Positions 28,409 through 37,567 of a DNA stretch of 51,777 nucleotides are shown here, in pieces. The position numbers and the translations under genes are program-made. Source of the DNA: Methylobacterium bullatum (GTDB taxonomy: Bacteria; Pseudomonadota; Alphaproteobacteria; Rhizobiales; Beijerinckiaceae); assembly GCF_014845095.1 (NCBI RefSeq), contig NZ_NKUG01000111.1:1-51777 (forward strand), read 5' to 3'. Every line of letters begins with the position of its first letter. Position 1 is the stretch's first letter. The notes beneath the pieces are model-generated. The model did no database searches, was not told the DNA's origin, and saw nothing but the letters and a program-made list of their open reading frames with translations.

Positions 28409-28966
28409 CTATTCCTCCGCGAACAATCCCGTGGGCAGCCCGTCCATACTGCGCGCGTTCTTCTGGCGGCGATAGGCGTCGAGTTCGGCCTCCGTCTTGG
28501 CCTGGGCCCAGCGGTCGAGGGTGGGACGCTCCTCACGGTAATCGAACACGGGCACGCCGTAGCCGCAGGAGGTCTGCACGAGATCGATCGTGAGGCGCAC
28601 CATCTGGCGCGCTCCGAGCGGCTCCTGCCCGTCGTACACTTCCGCCAGCAGGCCGGCATAGGCCTCGCCGCCCCGCGCCAGCACCTCCCCGCGCCCGTAG
28701 AGCCGCAGGATCGTCGGGGCGCCCTCGAAGGCGCAGAACATCACCGTCAGCCGTCCGTCCGCACGCAGATGAGCGGCGGTCTCGTTGCCGCTTCCGGTGC
28801 GGTCGAGATAGATCACGGTGTTCGGGTCGATGACCCGGAACGTATCGGTGCCGCGCGGTGACAGGTTGATCCGCGTGCCCTCCGCCGCCGATGCGGTGAA
28901 GACGATATGCTGCCGGGCGATGAAATCGAGGTGGCGCTCGTCGAGGGCCGGAAACTGCTTGGCCAT
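28409..28966 (-). CDS. PNPOx-like FMN-binding family protein
   Basis: The protein has 185 residues from the ATG at 28966; the frame is open to 29026. It is a split-barrel flavoprotein of the pyridoxamine 5'-phosphate oxidase-like superfamily. Visible features are the HLDFIARQHIVFTASAAEG first strands, TVIYLDRTGSGNETAAHLR (a likely FMN-phosphate contact segment) and RLTVMFCAFEGAP. Specific vitamin B6 activity is not shown. Many members are general FMN- or F420-type reductases. It lies between a DUF3108 gene and tetR, with no evident pathway link. Confidence 0.85.
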   Translation of the reverse strand: MAKQFPALDERHLDFIARQHIVFTASAAEGTRINLSPRGTDTFRVIDPNTVIYLDRTGSGNETAAHLRADGRLTVMFCAFEGAPTILRLYGRGEVLARGGEAYAGLLAEVYDGQEPLGARQMVRLTIDLVQTSCGYGVPVFDYREERPTLDRWAQAKTEAELDAYRRQKNARSMDGLPTGLFAEE

Positions 28967-29068
28967 GGGGCTTTCGGACGACAGGGGCGGGCTTTGAAAC
29001 CTACAGCATCGTGCCGGATCTCGCATCCACGGCGATGCTGACGAACGCTTCCGAGAAGGAATGGCGGA

Positions 29069-29683
29069 TCAGCGCAGGAACCGCCCGACCAGAAGTCGCG
29101 CCAGGTCGCGCGGCGGCTCGGGGGTGAGGACGGCGAGCTTGTTGGAGGTGGACAGGGAGGCGAGCCCGTGAAGGCCGGCCCAGAGGGTCGCCACGGCCTG
29201 TCGTCTCTCGCTCGCATCCGGGATCAGAGGTTCGAGCACCCCGTCGACGAGGTCGGTCGCCTGGGCGAGGGCGGCGGCGTACCAGTCGGGAAAGGTCGAG
29301 TCCGGTGCCAGGGAATGTTCGAAGACGAGGCTCCAGACCTGAGGGTCCGAGGCCACGAAGGCGAGATAGGCATCGGCGAGGGCAAGGGCGTTGTCGCGCG
29401 GACCGGCGTCGGGACGGATCGCGCCGGTGAGGGCCGCGTGCAGGCGCTCCAGGGTCCGGGCGTTGACCCGCATCACCACGGCGTCGAGATCGCCGACACC
29501 GTTGTAGATCGAGTTCGGGGCGTAGCCGATCACCGAGGCGAGCCGGCGCATGCCGAGGCCGCGCAGGCCCTCCCTGCGGACCAACCCCTCTGCCGCCTTG
29601 GTCACCAGGGCTTCGAATTCCTCGCGGTTATGCTCGCCTCGTGGGCCGGTGCCCCGCCGTGCCGGTTTCGTTGCCTTCGCCAC
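29069..29683 (-). CDS. TetR/AcrR family transcriptional regulator
   Basis: The protein has 204 residues from the GTG at 29683; the frame is open to 29788 but passes through the operator-like palindromes, so the downstream start is preferred. The N-terminal helix-turn-helix is at about 40-70 (LGMRRLASVIGYAPNSIYNGVGD). The C-terminal ligand domain contains WAGLHGLASLSTSNKL, resembling the WHG type (TetR_C_33). It is divergent from the LplT-PlsC-Aas gene, with two 15-base palindromes between them, so it probably controls that gene and itself. The effector may be a fatty acid or lysophospholipid (inference). Confidence 0.9.
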   Translation of the reverse strand: MAKATKPARRGTGPRGEHNREEFEALVTKAAEGLVRREGLRGLGMRRLASVIGYAPNSIYNGVGDLDAVVMRVNARTLERLHAALTGAIRPDAGPRDNALALADAYLAFVASDPQVWSLVFEHSLAPDSTFPDWYAAALAQATDLVDGVLEPLIPDASERRQAVATLWAGLHGLASLSTSNKLAVLTPEPPRDLARLLVGRFLR

Positions 29684-29730
29684 GCCATCCCCGCCATCGC
29701 GTGCCGCCCGGCACCTCGCCGACGCATAGA

Positions 29731-29745
29731 TTGCACGCCGTACAA
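29731..29745. promoter_or_regulatory. Operator-like palindrome 1 at tetR/lplT-aas
   Basis: TTGCACGCCGTACAA is an imperfect dyad with TTG-AC arms and one mismatch, followed by AAAT. It shares the TTGnACnnnGTnCAA pattern with the element 50 bases downstream and lies in the divergent promoter region. Confidence 0.6.
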
Positions 29746-29780
29746 AATCAACGTTGCCGCCTTCGCGAACGGCAGTTATT

Positions 29781-29795
29781 TTGCACAACGTTCAA
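29781..29795. promoter_or_regulatory. Operator-like palindrome 2 at tetR/lplT-aas
   Basis: TTGCACAACGTTCAA is the second copy of the TTGnACnnnGTnCAA dyad, exactly 50 bases after the first (about five helical turns, same face). The two could bind a pair of TetR dimers. Confidence 0.6.
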
Positions 29796-29867
29796 AAATC
29801 GCGGCCGTGCCGGATTTGACGGTTCGTTACAGGGTGGGCAGTCATGGTCCGCCCCGAGGAGACCCTG

Positions 29868-32800
29868 ATGTTTCGTACCTTGATGACGACCCGCCGGTTC
29901 GCGCCCCTGTTCTGGTGCCAATTCTTCTCGGCATTCAACGACAATTTCCTGAAGAACGCTCTGGTCTTCCTGATCCTGTTCAAGGTCGCGGGCGCCGGGG
30001 GAGAGGCCGCCCATCCGGGCATCCTGGTGACCCTGGCCGGCGCCGTCTTCATCGGCCCGTTCTTCATCCTGTCGGGTCTCGGGGGCGAACTCGCCGACCG
30101 CTACGACAAGGCACTCATCGCCAAACGCCTCAAATTCGCGGAGATCTTCGCCGCCGCCGCCGCCGCGATCGGCTTCTTCCTCCACTCGGTGCCGATCCTG
30201 TTCGTGGCGCTCGGCCTGTTCGGCACGGTGGCGGCCCTGTTCGGCCCGATCAAGTACGGCATCCTGCCCGACCACCTGAAGCGCAACGAGCTGACGGCGG
30301 GCAACGCGCTGGTCGAGGCGGCGACCTTCCTCGCCATCCTGCTCGGGACCATCGTGGCCGGCTTCGCCAGCGCGCTCGGCGGCGATGCCCTGGCCTTCAG
30401 CGCCCTGATCATGGTGTTCGCGATCCTGTGCTGGCTTTCGGCCCGACAGATCCCCTCCACCGGCGAGGCAGCGCCGACGCTCAGAATCGATCCCAACGTC
30501 GCCCGCTCCACCGTGGCCCTGCTGCGTGACCTCTATGCCGATACCCGGCTGTGGCGCGGCTCGCTCATCGTCAGCTGGTTCTGGCTGGTGGGTGCCGTGG
30601 TGCTCGCCCTACTGCCGGTGCTGGTGCGCGAGAGCCTGAACGGCTCGGAGACGGTGGTCACCCTGCTGCTCGCGATCTTCTCGGTGGGCATCGCCGTCGG
30701 TTCGGCCCTGGCCTCCTGGCTCGCCAGCGGACGCATCGTCCTGCTGCCGACGCCGATCGGCGCGCTGTTCATGGGTTTGTTCGCCCTCGACCTCGCCTGG
30801 ACCGTCTCGCACCTGCCGCCGGTCTCCGGCGAGGTGATGGGGGCCGGCGCCTTCCTCTCCACCGGGACGGGCCTTCGCGTGGCGGCGTCCTTCGCCGGCC
30901 TCGCCATCGCGGGCGGCCTCTACATCGTGCCGTCCTTCGCAGCCGTGCAGGCCTGGACCGACAAGGACAAGCGCGCCCGCGTCATCGGCGCGGTGAATGT
31001 CCTCACCGCCGCCTTCATGGTCACCGGGGCGCTGGGGCTAGCCGCTCTGCAGGGCGCGGGCTGGTCGATGGCCTCGCTCCTCACCCTCATCGGCGTCGCC
31101 AACCTCGCCGCCGGCGTGATCGTGCTGAAGGTGATGCCCACGAGCGCCTTCCGCGACTTCCTCTCGATCTTGTTCCGCGCCTTCTACCGGCTCGAAGTGC
31201 GGGGTCTCGAGAATGTCGAGAAGGCCGGCCCCAACGCCATCATCGCCCTCAACCACGTCTCGTTTCTGGATGCACCGCTGGCCCTCTCGCTCCTCGACAA
31301 GGAGCCGGTCTTCGCCGTCGACCACGGCATCGCGCAGCGCTGGTGGGTGAAGCCCTTCCTGCGGGTGACCAAGGCGATGCCGCTGGACCCGACCCGGCCG
31401 CTGGCCACCCGCACGCTCATCAATGCCGTCAAGAACGGCGAAACGCTGATCATCTTCCCCGAAGGCCGCCTCACCGTCACGGGAAGCCTGATGAAGGTCT
31501 ATGACGGCGCCGGCCTCATCGCCGAGAAATCCGGGGCCAAGGTGGTTCCGGTGAAGATCGAGGGGCTGGAGAAGACCGCCTTCTCGCGCCTCTCCCGCAA
31601 TCAGGTCCGCCGCCGCTGGTGGCCGAAGGTCATCGTCACGGTGATGTCGCCGGTGGCGCTTACCGTCGACCCCGCGCTGAAGGGCAAGAACCGGCGGCGC
31701 GCGGCAGGAGCGGCGCTGTACGACATCATGTCCGATCTCGTCTTCGACACCGCCTTCATCGACCGCAGCGTGATGAGTGCCCTGATCCAGGCGGGCACCG
31801 ACCATGGCTGGCGCCGCACCGCGCTGGAGGATCCGGTCACGGGCACGCTCAGCTATTCGCGCCTCGTCATGGGCGCCAACATCCTGGGCCGGAAGCTGAT
31901 GCCGCTCGCCGCCGAGGGCAAGGCCATCGGGCTGATGCTGCCCAATGCCAACGGCGCGGCGGTGACGTTCTTCGCCCTGGCCAGCGCCGGGCGCGTGCCG
32001 GCGATGATCAACTTCTCGGCCGGCCCCGCCAATGTCCTCTCGGCCTGCACCGCGGCAGAGGTGGACACCATCCTCACCTCCCGCGCCTTCATCGAGAAGG
32101 GCCGCCTCGGCGGCCTGATCGAGGCCATCCAGGGCAAAGTGAAGCTCGTCTATCTGGAGGACGTGCGCGCCAGCGTCACCACCGGCGACAAGATCCGGGG
32201 CTTCCTCAGCCCCCGCAAACCCCTCGTGGCGCGACGAGGCGACGATCCGGCGGCGATCCTGTTCACCTCGGGCTCGGAGGGCACGCCCAAGGGCGTGGTG
32301 CTCGCCCATCGCTGCATGCTCGCCAACACCGCCCAGGTCGCGGCCCGCATCGATTTCGGGCCGAGCGACAAGGTGTTCAACGTCCTGCCGGTGTTCCACG
32401 CCTTCGGACTGACGGCGGGCCTGATCCTGCCCCTGGTCTCCGGCGTGCCGGTCTACCTCTACCCGTCGCCGCTGCATTACCGGATCGTGCCGGAACTCAT
32501 CTACGGCTCGAACGCCACCGTCCTGTTCGGCACCGACACGTTCCTCTCCGGCTACGCCAAGACGGCCCATTCCTACGACCTGCGCTCGCTCCGCTACGTG
32601 GTGGCCGGCGCCGAGGCGGTGAAGCAGGCGACCCGCAAGACCTGGAGCGAGAAATTCGGCCTGCGCATCCTCGAAGGCTACGGCGTCACCGAATGCGGGC
32701 CGGTGGTCGCCCTCAACACGCCGATGTTCAACCGCTTCGGCACGGTCGGCCGGCTCCTGCCGGGGATCGAGTCCCGGCTCGAACCGGTACCCGGCATCGA

Positions 32801-33293
32801 GGAGGGCGGCCGTCTCTCGGTGAAGGGTCCGAACGTGATGCTCGGCTATCTCAGGGCGGAGAAGCCCGGCGTGCTCGAGGCACCGCCCGACGGCTGGCAC
32901 GATACCGGCGACATCGTCGCCATCGACGCGGAAGGGTTCGTCACGATCAAGGGCCGCGCCAAGCGCTTCGCCAAGATCGCCGGCGAGATGGTGTCGCTGG
33001 CCGGCATCGAGGCCATCGCGGGCGAACTCTGGCCGGATACGCCGAGTGCGGTGGCGGCGGTGCCGGATGCGCGCAAGGGCGAGCGGCTGATCCTGTTCAC
33101 GGAGCGCAAGGACGCCACCCGCCCCGCCTATCAGGCCTTCGCCAAGGCCAAGGGCGCCACCGAGATCGCCATCCCGGCCGAAGTGGTGGTCTTGGACAAG
33201 CTGCCGATGCTGGGCACAGGCAAGGTGGATCAGGTCGGCGTGGTCAAGCTGGCGCACGAGCGGGCCGGCGGCGAGTCGACCGCGGCGGCGTAG
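29868..33293 (+). CDS. LplT-PlsC-Aas fusion: lysophospholipid transporter / acyl-[ACP]--phospholipid O-acyltransferase
   Basis: The protein has 1141 residues from the ATG at 29868, preceded by GAGGAG with 6-base spacing; an ATG at 29844 is the alternative. Domain 1 (about 1-420) is a major-facilitator LplT-like flippase that begins FAPLFWCQFFSAFNDNFLKNAL. Domain 2 (about 440-640) is a PlsC acyltransferase with NHVSFLD (HX4D, 463-468) and FPEGR (530-534). Domain 3 (about 690-1130) is an AMP-binding acyl-ACP synthetase with FTSGSEGTPKGVVLAH (near 797-815) and the GYGVTECGP and GWHDTGDI motifs. Together they import and re-acylate lysophospholipid, mainly lyso-phosphatidylethanolamine. E. coli uses separate lplT and aas genes. 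It probably responds to the divergent TetR. Confidence 0.92.
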   Translation: MFRTLMTTRRFAPLFWCQFFSAFNDNFLKNALVFLILFKVAGAGGEAAHPGILVTLAGAVFIGPFFILSGLGGELADRYDKALIAKRLKFAEIFAAAAAAIGFFLHSVPILFVALGLFGTVAALFGPIKYGILPDHLKRNELTAGNALVEAATFLAILLGTIVAGFASALGGDALAFSALIMVFAILCWLSARQIPSTGEAAPTLRIDPNVARSTVALLRDLYADTRLWRGSLIVSWFWLVGAVVLALLPVLVRESLNGSETVVTLLLAIFSVGIAVGSALASWLASGRIVLLPTPIGALFMGLFALDLAWTVSHLPPVSGEVMGAGAFLSTGTGLRVAASFAGLAIAGGLYIVPSFAAVQAWTDKDKRARVIGAVNVLTAAFMVTGALGLAALQGAGWSMASLLTLIGVANLAAGVIVLKVMPTSAFRDFLSILFRAFYRLEVRGLENVEKAGPNAIIALNHVSFLDAPLALSLLDKEPVFAVDHGIAQRWWVKPFLRVTKAMPLDPTRPLATRTLINAVKNGETLIIFPEGRLTVTGSLMKVYDGAGLIAEKSGAKVVPVKIEGLEKTAFSRLSRNQVRRRWWPKVIVTVMSPVALTVDPALKGKNRRRAAGAALYDIMSDLVFDTAFIDRSVMSALIQAGTDHGWRRTALEDPVTGTLSYSRLVMGANILGRKLMPLAAEGKAIGLMLPNANGAAVTFFALASAGRVPAMINFSAGPANVLSACTAAEVDTILTSRAFIEKGRLGGLIEAIQGKVKLVYLEDVRASVTTGDKIRGFLSPRKPLVARRGDDPAAILFTSGSEGTPKGVVLAHRCMLANTAQVAARIDFGPSDKVFNVLPVFHAFGLTAGLILPLVSGVPVYLYPSPLHYRIVPELIYGSNATVLFGTDTFLSGYAKTAHSYDLRSLRYVVAGAEAVKQATRKTWSEKFGLRILEGYGVTECGPVVALNTPMFNRFGTVGRLLPGIESRLEPVPGIEEGGRLSVKGPNVMLGYLRAEKPGVLEAPPDGWHDTGDIVAIDAEGFVTIKGRAKRFAKIAGEMVSLAGIEAIAGELWPDTPSAVAAVPDARKGERLILFTERKDATRPAYQAFAKAKGATEIAIPAEVVVLDKLPMLGTGKVDQVGVVKLAHERAGGESTAAA

Positions 33294-34465
33294 GTCTCGC
33301 GAACCCTCTCCCGCAAAGGGGGGAGGGTTCGTGGCCATTGTCCCATCACCGCCTCGGCCAACCCCTCCACCTGCGCCTCCGTATGCGCGGCGGAGAACGC
33401 CACACGCAGCCGCGCCGTCCCGGCCGGGACCGTGGGCGGGCGGATGGCGACCACGAGATAGCCCTGCTCCTCCAGAGCGGCCGAAAGGCCGAGCGCGGCG
33501 TCCGCTTCGCCCACGAGGATGGGGACGATGGGGCTCTGTGCCTCGGGGAGGCCGAGTTGCGCGGTGAAGCGGCGGGCGAGGGCGAGCGGACGCGCTGCGA
33601 AATCCGGCTCGGCCTCGACGATGTCGAGGGCGGCCAGGGCGGCCGCCGCCGAGGCCGGGGGAAGCCCGGTGGTGTAGACGAAGCTGCGGGCGCGGCTCGT
33701 CATCAGATCGACCACGGCGCGAGAGGCGCAGAGATAGCCGCCATAGGAGCCGAGCGTTTTCGACAGAGTGCCCATTTCGAGGGGCGCCCGCGCGTCCTTC
33801 CCGATGACGCCGAGGCCGTGGGCGTCGTCCACCAGGGTCCAGGCATCGTGCGCGTCGGCGAGATGCAGGATGTCGGCGATCGGCCCCCGGTCGCCGTCCA
33901 TGCTGTAGACGCGTTCCGTGAGGATCAGCGCATGCTGGTGGCGGGAGCGGTGCTTGGTCAGGAGCGCTTCGAGATCACCGAGGTCGTTATGGGCGAACCG
34001 CAGCACCTTCGCGCCGGAGAGCCGCGCCCCGGCCCAGAGGCAGGAATGGCCGAGCGCGTCCACGAGGATCAGGTCGCGCGGGCCGGCGAGCCCGGAGACG
34101 ATGCCGAGATTGGCGAGATAGCCGCTGCCGAAGACCAGGGCCGCTTCCGTCCCCTTATGGGTGGCGAGGCGCTCTTCCAGGGCGGCGAGGGGCGGGTGGC
34201 TGCCGGTGACGAGACGGGAGGCACCGGCCCCCGTCCCGTAAAGGGCGGTCGCGGCCTGAGCCGCCGCGATGACGCGCGGATCCTGCGACAGGCCGAGATA
34301 ATCGTTGCAGGAGAACGAGACGAGGCTGCGCCCCTGTCGCGTCGCCGCCGCCTGCGGGCCGCGCATGGTGGGAACGAGGTGCCGGCGCAGGGAGGTCTCG
34401 TCGAGGCGGGCGAGATGGTCGCGGGCGAACGCTTCGAGGCTGGTGGTGCGGTCGGGGTCGGACAT
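33230..34465 (-). CDS. bioF: 8-amino-7-oxononanoate synthase
   Basis: BioF condenses pimeloyl-thioester with alanine, the first step of biotin ring assembly, using PLP. The protein has 411 residues, slightly long. It has the family start FSCNDYLGLS (51-60), GTGAGASRLVTGSH (77-90), VDDAHGLGVIG (212-222) and the PLP lysine 236 in TLSKTLGSYGGYL. The last ~35 residues (from about 378, beginning RTLPPLRERV) are encoded by a palindromic repeat and by the overlap with the 3' end of the convergent LplT-PlsC-Aas gene (64 bases), so the original protein probably ended near residue 377. bioB and bioD are not in the window; bioA is 1.8 kb away on the other strand. Confidence 0.93.
   Translation of the reverse strand: MSDPDRTTSLEAFARDHLARLDETSLRRHLVPTMRGPQAAATRQGRSLVSFSCNDYLGLSQDPRVIAAAQAATALYGTGAGASRLVTGSHPPLAALEERLATHKGTEAALVFGSGYLANLGIVSGLAGPRDLILVDALGHSCLWAGARLSGAKVLRFAHNDLGDLEALLTKHRSRHQHALILTERVYSMDGDRGPIADILHLADAHDAWTLVDDAHGLGVIGKDARAPLEMGTLSKTLGSYGGYLCASRAVVDLMTSRARSFVYTTGLPPASAAAALAALDIVEAEPDFAARPLALARRFTAQLGLPEAQSPIVPILVGEADAALGLSAALEEQGYLVVAIRPPTVPAGTARLRVAFSAAHTEAQVEGLAEAVMGQWPRTLPPLRERVRETYAAAVDSPPARSCASLTTPT
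33301..33330. repeat. Palindromic repeat in the bioF / lplT-aas convergence zone
   Basis: GAACCCTCTCCC and GGGGGAGGGTTC pair into a 12-bp stem with one G-T wobble and a loop of about 6 bases. It starts 7 bases past the LplT-PlsC-Aas stop and lies within the 3' end of bioF, encoding LPPLRERV. It looks like a dispersed palindromic repeat and could act as a terminator for the plus-strand gene. Confidence 0.65.
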
Positions 34466-34515
34466 GGGAGCGGGAAGGAAGCCCGCGCCATCGCGATGTC
34501 AAGCACGCGCGATGG

Positions 34516-36081
34516 TCACTCGCCCGGCCGGCGCCTCTCGATGCGGTAGAGCGCGAAGCGCGCGGATGCCGCCAGGGGCACGAGCAGGCCCGGCATCGGG
34601 TTCGGAGCCGAGGGGCCGACGACGTAGAGGTAGTCGAAATCCTCGGTCCAGGTGCGGGTATAGCCCGGCGCGTCCGCGTTGGGCCGGCCCTCGGCGATGT
34701 CGCGCAGGATCACCATCGCCGTCGGGCCGCCATAGGGGACGGCCAGACGGCGGTAGCCATCGATCACTGTCACCGGCTGCTTGCCGATGGAGGTGAACAG
34801 CGTCGGCACGAACGCATCCGCATAGGCGACGGCCAGCGTCGCCGCGTTGTAGATCGGATAATCGGAGAGGTCGCCGAGGGGGGCGTCCTCTCCGCTGCCG
34901 CTATGGCCCACGAGCACGCGGGAACCCGGCTTCAACTGCCCGAAGGACGCGACGAGCGCCGCATACTCGCCCCGGTAGATCGCCGCGACAGTGAGGGCGG
35001 AAGCGAGGTTCACCAGGGTCACGCCCAGGACGGCCACAGCGGCAAGTCGTCCCCAGGCCCGGCTCGGTGGCGACACCACGATGAAGCCGGGAACGATGAG
35101 AAGTGCTGCCACCGTCACCCGGAGATCGACGAAGGACGTGTCGAACAGGCGCGTGGGCAGGACGACGAAGAGCGCCGCGAGGCCGGCCGCCAGCCAGCAC
35201 CCGGATTGAATCGGCCGGACCGCGCCTCGCATCGCGGCGGACCCGATGAGGCCGACGAGGATCACCGTGCCGCCGGTGGAAAGCCAAAGATCGTAGCCGT
35301 TCAGGGTGGCGAACACCATCAAGAGCTTGGTCTGACCGTTCCAGGCGGTCCCCTCCTGGCCGACGGCGCCTCCGGTCGCCTTCATGACCCCGAAGGCGAC
35401 GAGTGCCGGCAGGGCGAGGGTGAGGAAGCGCGCCATCGTCGTCGGCAGGGCGGGCTTTCGGGTCCGGGCACGCCAGAGCTCGTGAATGCCGAGGGTGAAA
35501 CCGTAAAGGCCGAGCGCGAACAGATGGGCGCCGAACAGCAGGGTCACGAAGAGGGTGTGAAGCGCGAGCCGGAGCGGCCAGGCCCGGTCCTGCAGGACGA
35601 TCCAGCAGGCGATCCCCCACAGCGCGATGCCGAGGGCGAACTGGAAGTTCACGAAACCCCAGGCGAAGGGAACGCTGTAGAGCACCAGCAACGCGAGGAA
35701 CCCACTCACCTGAAAGCGGCGCTTCACGGCGAGCTCGATGGCGATGGCCCCTGTGATCGTGAGGATCTGGCTCGCCAGCAGGAACAGCCGGGTCGCGAGT
35801 TCGACGCTCGTGATCCGCGCGACGAGCGGGACGACGAGATCCATGGCGAGGTTGGGATAAAGCGCCCAGGTCACTCGGTAGAAGGGGTGCGCCTGTGGGG
35901 TTCCGTCCCGCACGAGGATGTACATGCGGGCGAGGTGGTTGGGATAATCCACCATCGCCGGGATCGGCATCGTCAGCACCGGGAGCAAGGCGATGACGAA
36001 CAGGAGAGCGAACAGCGCCACGGTCGGCGGCGACGTGCCCCAAAGCCGGCCGGGGATGAGTTCGGGTCTCTCGGCAGGCAC
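34516..36081 (-). CDS. Polytopic membrane protein, unknown function
   Basis: The protein has 521 residues with about ten hydrophobic helices, starting TVALFALLFVIALLPVLTM. An acidic loop right after helix 1 contains DYPNHLARMYIL, a layout seen in GT-C-type membrane glycosyltransferases, followed by WGFVNFQFALGIALWGIACW and AHLFALGLYGFTLGIHELWR. The last ~120 residues look soluble (VLVGHSGSGEDAP to YLYVVGPSA). A GT-C or polyprenyl-linked sugar transferase role is possible but unproven. It lies between bioF and bioA, downstream of neither, and shares a divergent promoter region with bioA. Confidence 0.75.
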   Translation of the reverse strand: MPAERPELIPGRLWGTSPPTVALFALLFVIALLPVLTMPIPAMVDYPNHLARMYILVRDGTPQAHPFYRVTWALYPNLAMDLVVPLVARITSVELATRLFLLASQILTITGAIAIELAVKRRFQVSGFLALLVLYSVPFAWGFVNFQFALGIALWGIACWIVLQDRAWPLRLALHTLFVTLLFGAHLFALGLYGFTLGIHELWRARTRKPALPTTMARFLTLALPALVAFGVMKATGGAVGQEGTAWNGQTKLLMVFATLNGYDLWLSTGGTVILVGLIGSAAMRGAVRPIQSGCWLAAGLAALFVVLPTRLFDTSFVDLRVTVAALLIVPGFIVVSPPSRAWGRLAAVAVLGVTLVNLASALTVAAIYRGEYAALVASFGQLKPGSRVLVGHSGSGEDAPLGDLSDYPIYNAATLAVAYADAFVPTLFTSIGKQPVTVIDGYRRLAVPYGGPTAMVILRDIAEGRPNADAPGYTRTWTEDFDYLYVVGPSAPNPMPGLLVPLAASARFALYRIERRRPGE

Positions 36082-36226
36082 AGGACAGTCCCGGACAACG
36101 AGATCCCTCCGGAGGGCCGGTCGATGGCCTGGAGGGCAGGGTCGCAGACCATGCCTCCGACGGCTTTAAGATCGGGTTGCAGTTCGCTCCCTTGACCGTT
36201 CGGCCGCGCACGCTCATCCCGCACGA

Positions 36227-37495
36227 ATGCCTACGGATGCGAAAAACTCTCTCTGGCGGCCCTATACGCAGATGCGGACCGCGGCGCCGCCCCTCGAGGC
36301 CGTGCGCACCTCGGGCTCGCGGATCGTGCTCGCCGACGGGCGCGAACTCATCGACGGCATCGCCTCGTGGTGGACCGCGGTCCATGGCTACAACCATCCG
36401 CATATCCGCACGGCGGTGGCGGCTCAGCTCGAGGCCATGCCCCATGTGATGTTCGGGGGGCTCACCCATGCGCCGGCCGAGCGCCTGGCGTCCCGCCTCG
36501 CCGCCCTGGCGCCGGGCGACCTCGACCACGTGTTCTTCACCGATTCCGGATCGGTGGCGGTGGAAGTGGCGCTCAAGATGGCCGCGCAGATGTGGCTCAA
36601 CCGGGGCATCGCCGGACGCAGCCGGTTCCTCGCGTTCCGCGGCGGCTACCATGGCGACACGATGGGAGCGATGTCGGTCTGCGACCCGGAGGAGGGCATG
36701 CATCGGCGCTTCGGCGCCTACTTGCCGACTCAAGTCTTCTGCGATCTTCCGCGCGACGACGCCACTGCCGACGCCCTCGACCGTGCCTTGGCCGAGCATG
36801 GCGATACCCTCGCGGCGATCATCGTCGAACCCCTGGTCCAGGGGGCGGGAGGCATGGTGATGCACGCCCCCGAGACCCTGGCACGGGTGGCGCGGGCGGC
36901 CGAGCGGCACGGCCTGCCCCTCATCGCCGACGAGATCTTCACCGGTTTCGGCCGAACCGGCACCCTGTTCGCCTGCGAGCAGGCCGGAATCGTGCCCGAC
37001 ATCCTCTGCCTGTCGAAGGCACTCACCGGCGGCACCATGGCGCTGGCCGCGACGATCGCGCGGCGTCCGGTCTTCGAGGCCTTCTTGTCCGACGATCCCT
37101 CGGCGGCGCTGATGCACGGCCCGACTTTCATGGCCAATCCCCTCGCCTGCGCTGCCGCCAATGCCAGCCTCGACCTGTTCGAGACCGAGCCGCGTCTGGA
37201 ACAGGCACGGGACATCGAGATCCGCTTGGCAGAGGGACTCTCCGGCCTGCGCGGTCTCCCCGGCATCGCCGACATCCGCGTTCTGGGCGCCATCGGCGTC
37301 GTGCAGTTCGCGCGCGCACCCGATCTCGCTGCGCTCAAGGCGCGCTTCGTGGAGCAGGGGGTCTGGGTCCGCCCCTTCGGCGACATCGTCTACCTGACGC
37401 CGGCCCTGACCATCGCGCCGGACGATCTCGACCGTTTATGCGAAGCCGTGGCCCACGTGGTTCGGACATCGGCCGACACCGAGGCAGCGCCCTGA
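36227..37495 (+). CDS. bioA: Adenosylmethionine-8-amino-7-oxononanoate aminotransferase
   Basis: BioA transaminates 8-amino-7-oxononanoate to 7,8-diaminononanoate with SAM as amino donor. The protein has 422 residues, normal length. It starts with SLWRPYTQM, the family hallmark, followed by GRELIDGIASWWTAVHGYNHP, the GGYHGDTMGAMSV segment, ADEIFTGFGRTG and the PLP lysine 264 in CLSKALTGG. No BioR-type operator (TTATnnATAA-like) was seen upstream. Confidence 0.96.
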   Translation: MPTDAKNSLWRPYTQMRTAAPPLEAVRTSGSRIVLADGRELIDGIASWWTAVHGYNHPHIRTAVAAQLEAMPHVMFGGLTHAPAERLASRLAALAPGDLDHVFFTDSGSVAVEVALKMAAQMWLNRGIAGRSRFLAFRGGYHGDTMGAMSVCDPEEGMHRRFGAYLPTQVFCDLPRDDATADALDRALAEHGDTLAAIIVEPLVQGAGGMVMHAPETLARVARAAERHGLPLIADEIFTGFGRTGTLFACEQAGIVPDILCLSKALTGGTMALAATIARRPVFEAFLSDDPSAALMHGPTFMANPLACAAANASLDLFETEPRLEQARDIEIRLAEGLSGLRGLPGIADIRVLGAIGVVQFARAPDLAALKARFVEQGVWVRPFGDIVYLTPALTIAPDDLDRLCEAVAHVVRTSADTEAAP

Positions 37496-37567
37496 AATCT
37501 GTCCGCTCCCGCCCTGCAACCTGAACGGATGTTTATCGTTGGATCAAGTTGGGTCAAACGGTGAAGG

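Noticed and set aside
31038..33338. 766-residue minus-strand frame opposite the LplT-PlsC-Aas gene
   Set aside because: It mirrors the coding strand and shows no family motif.
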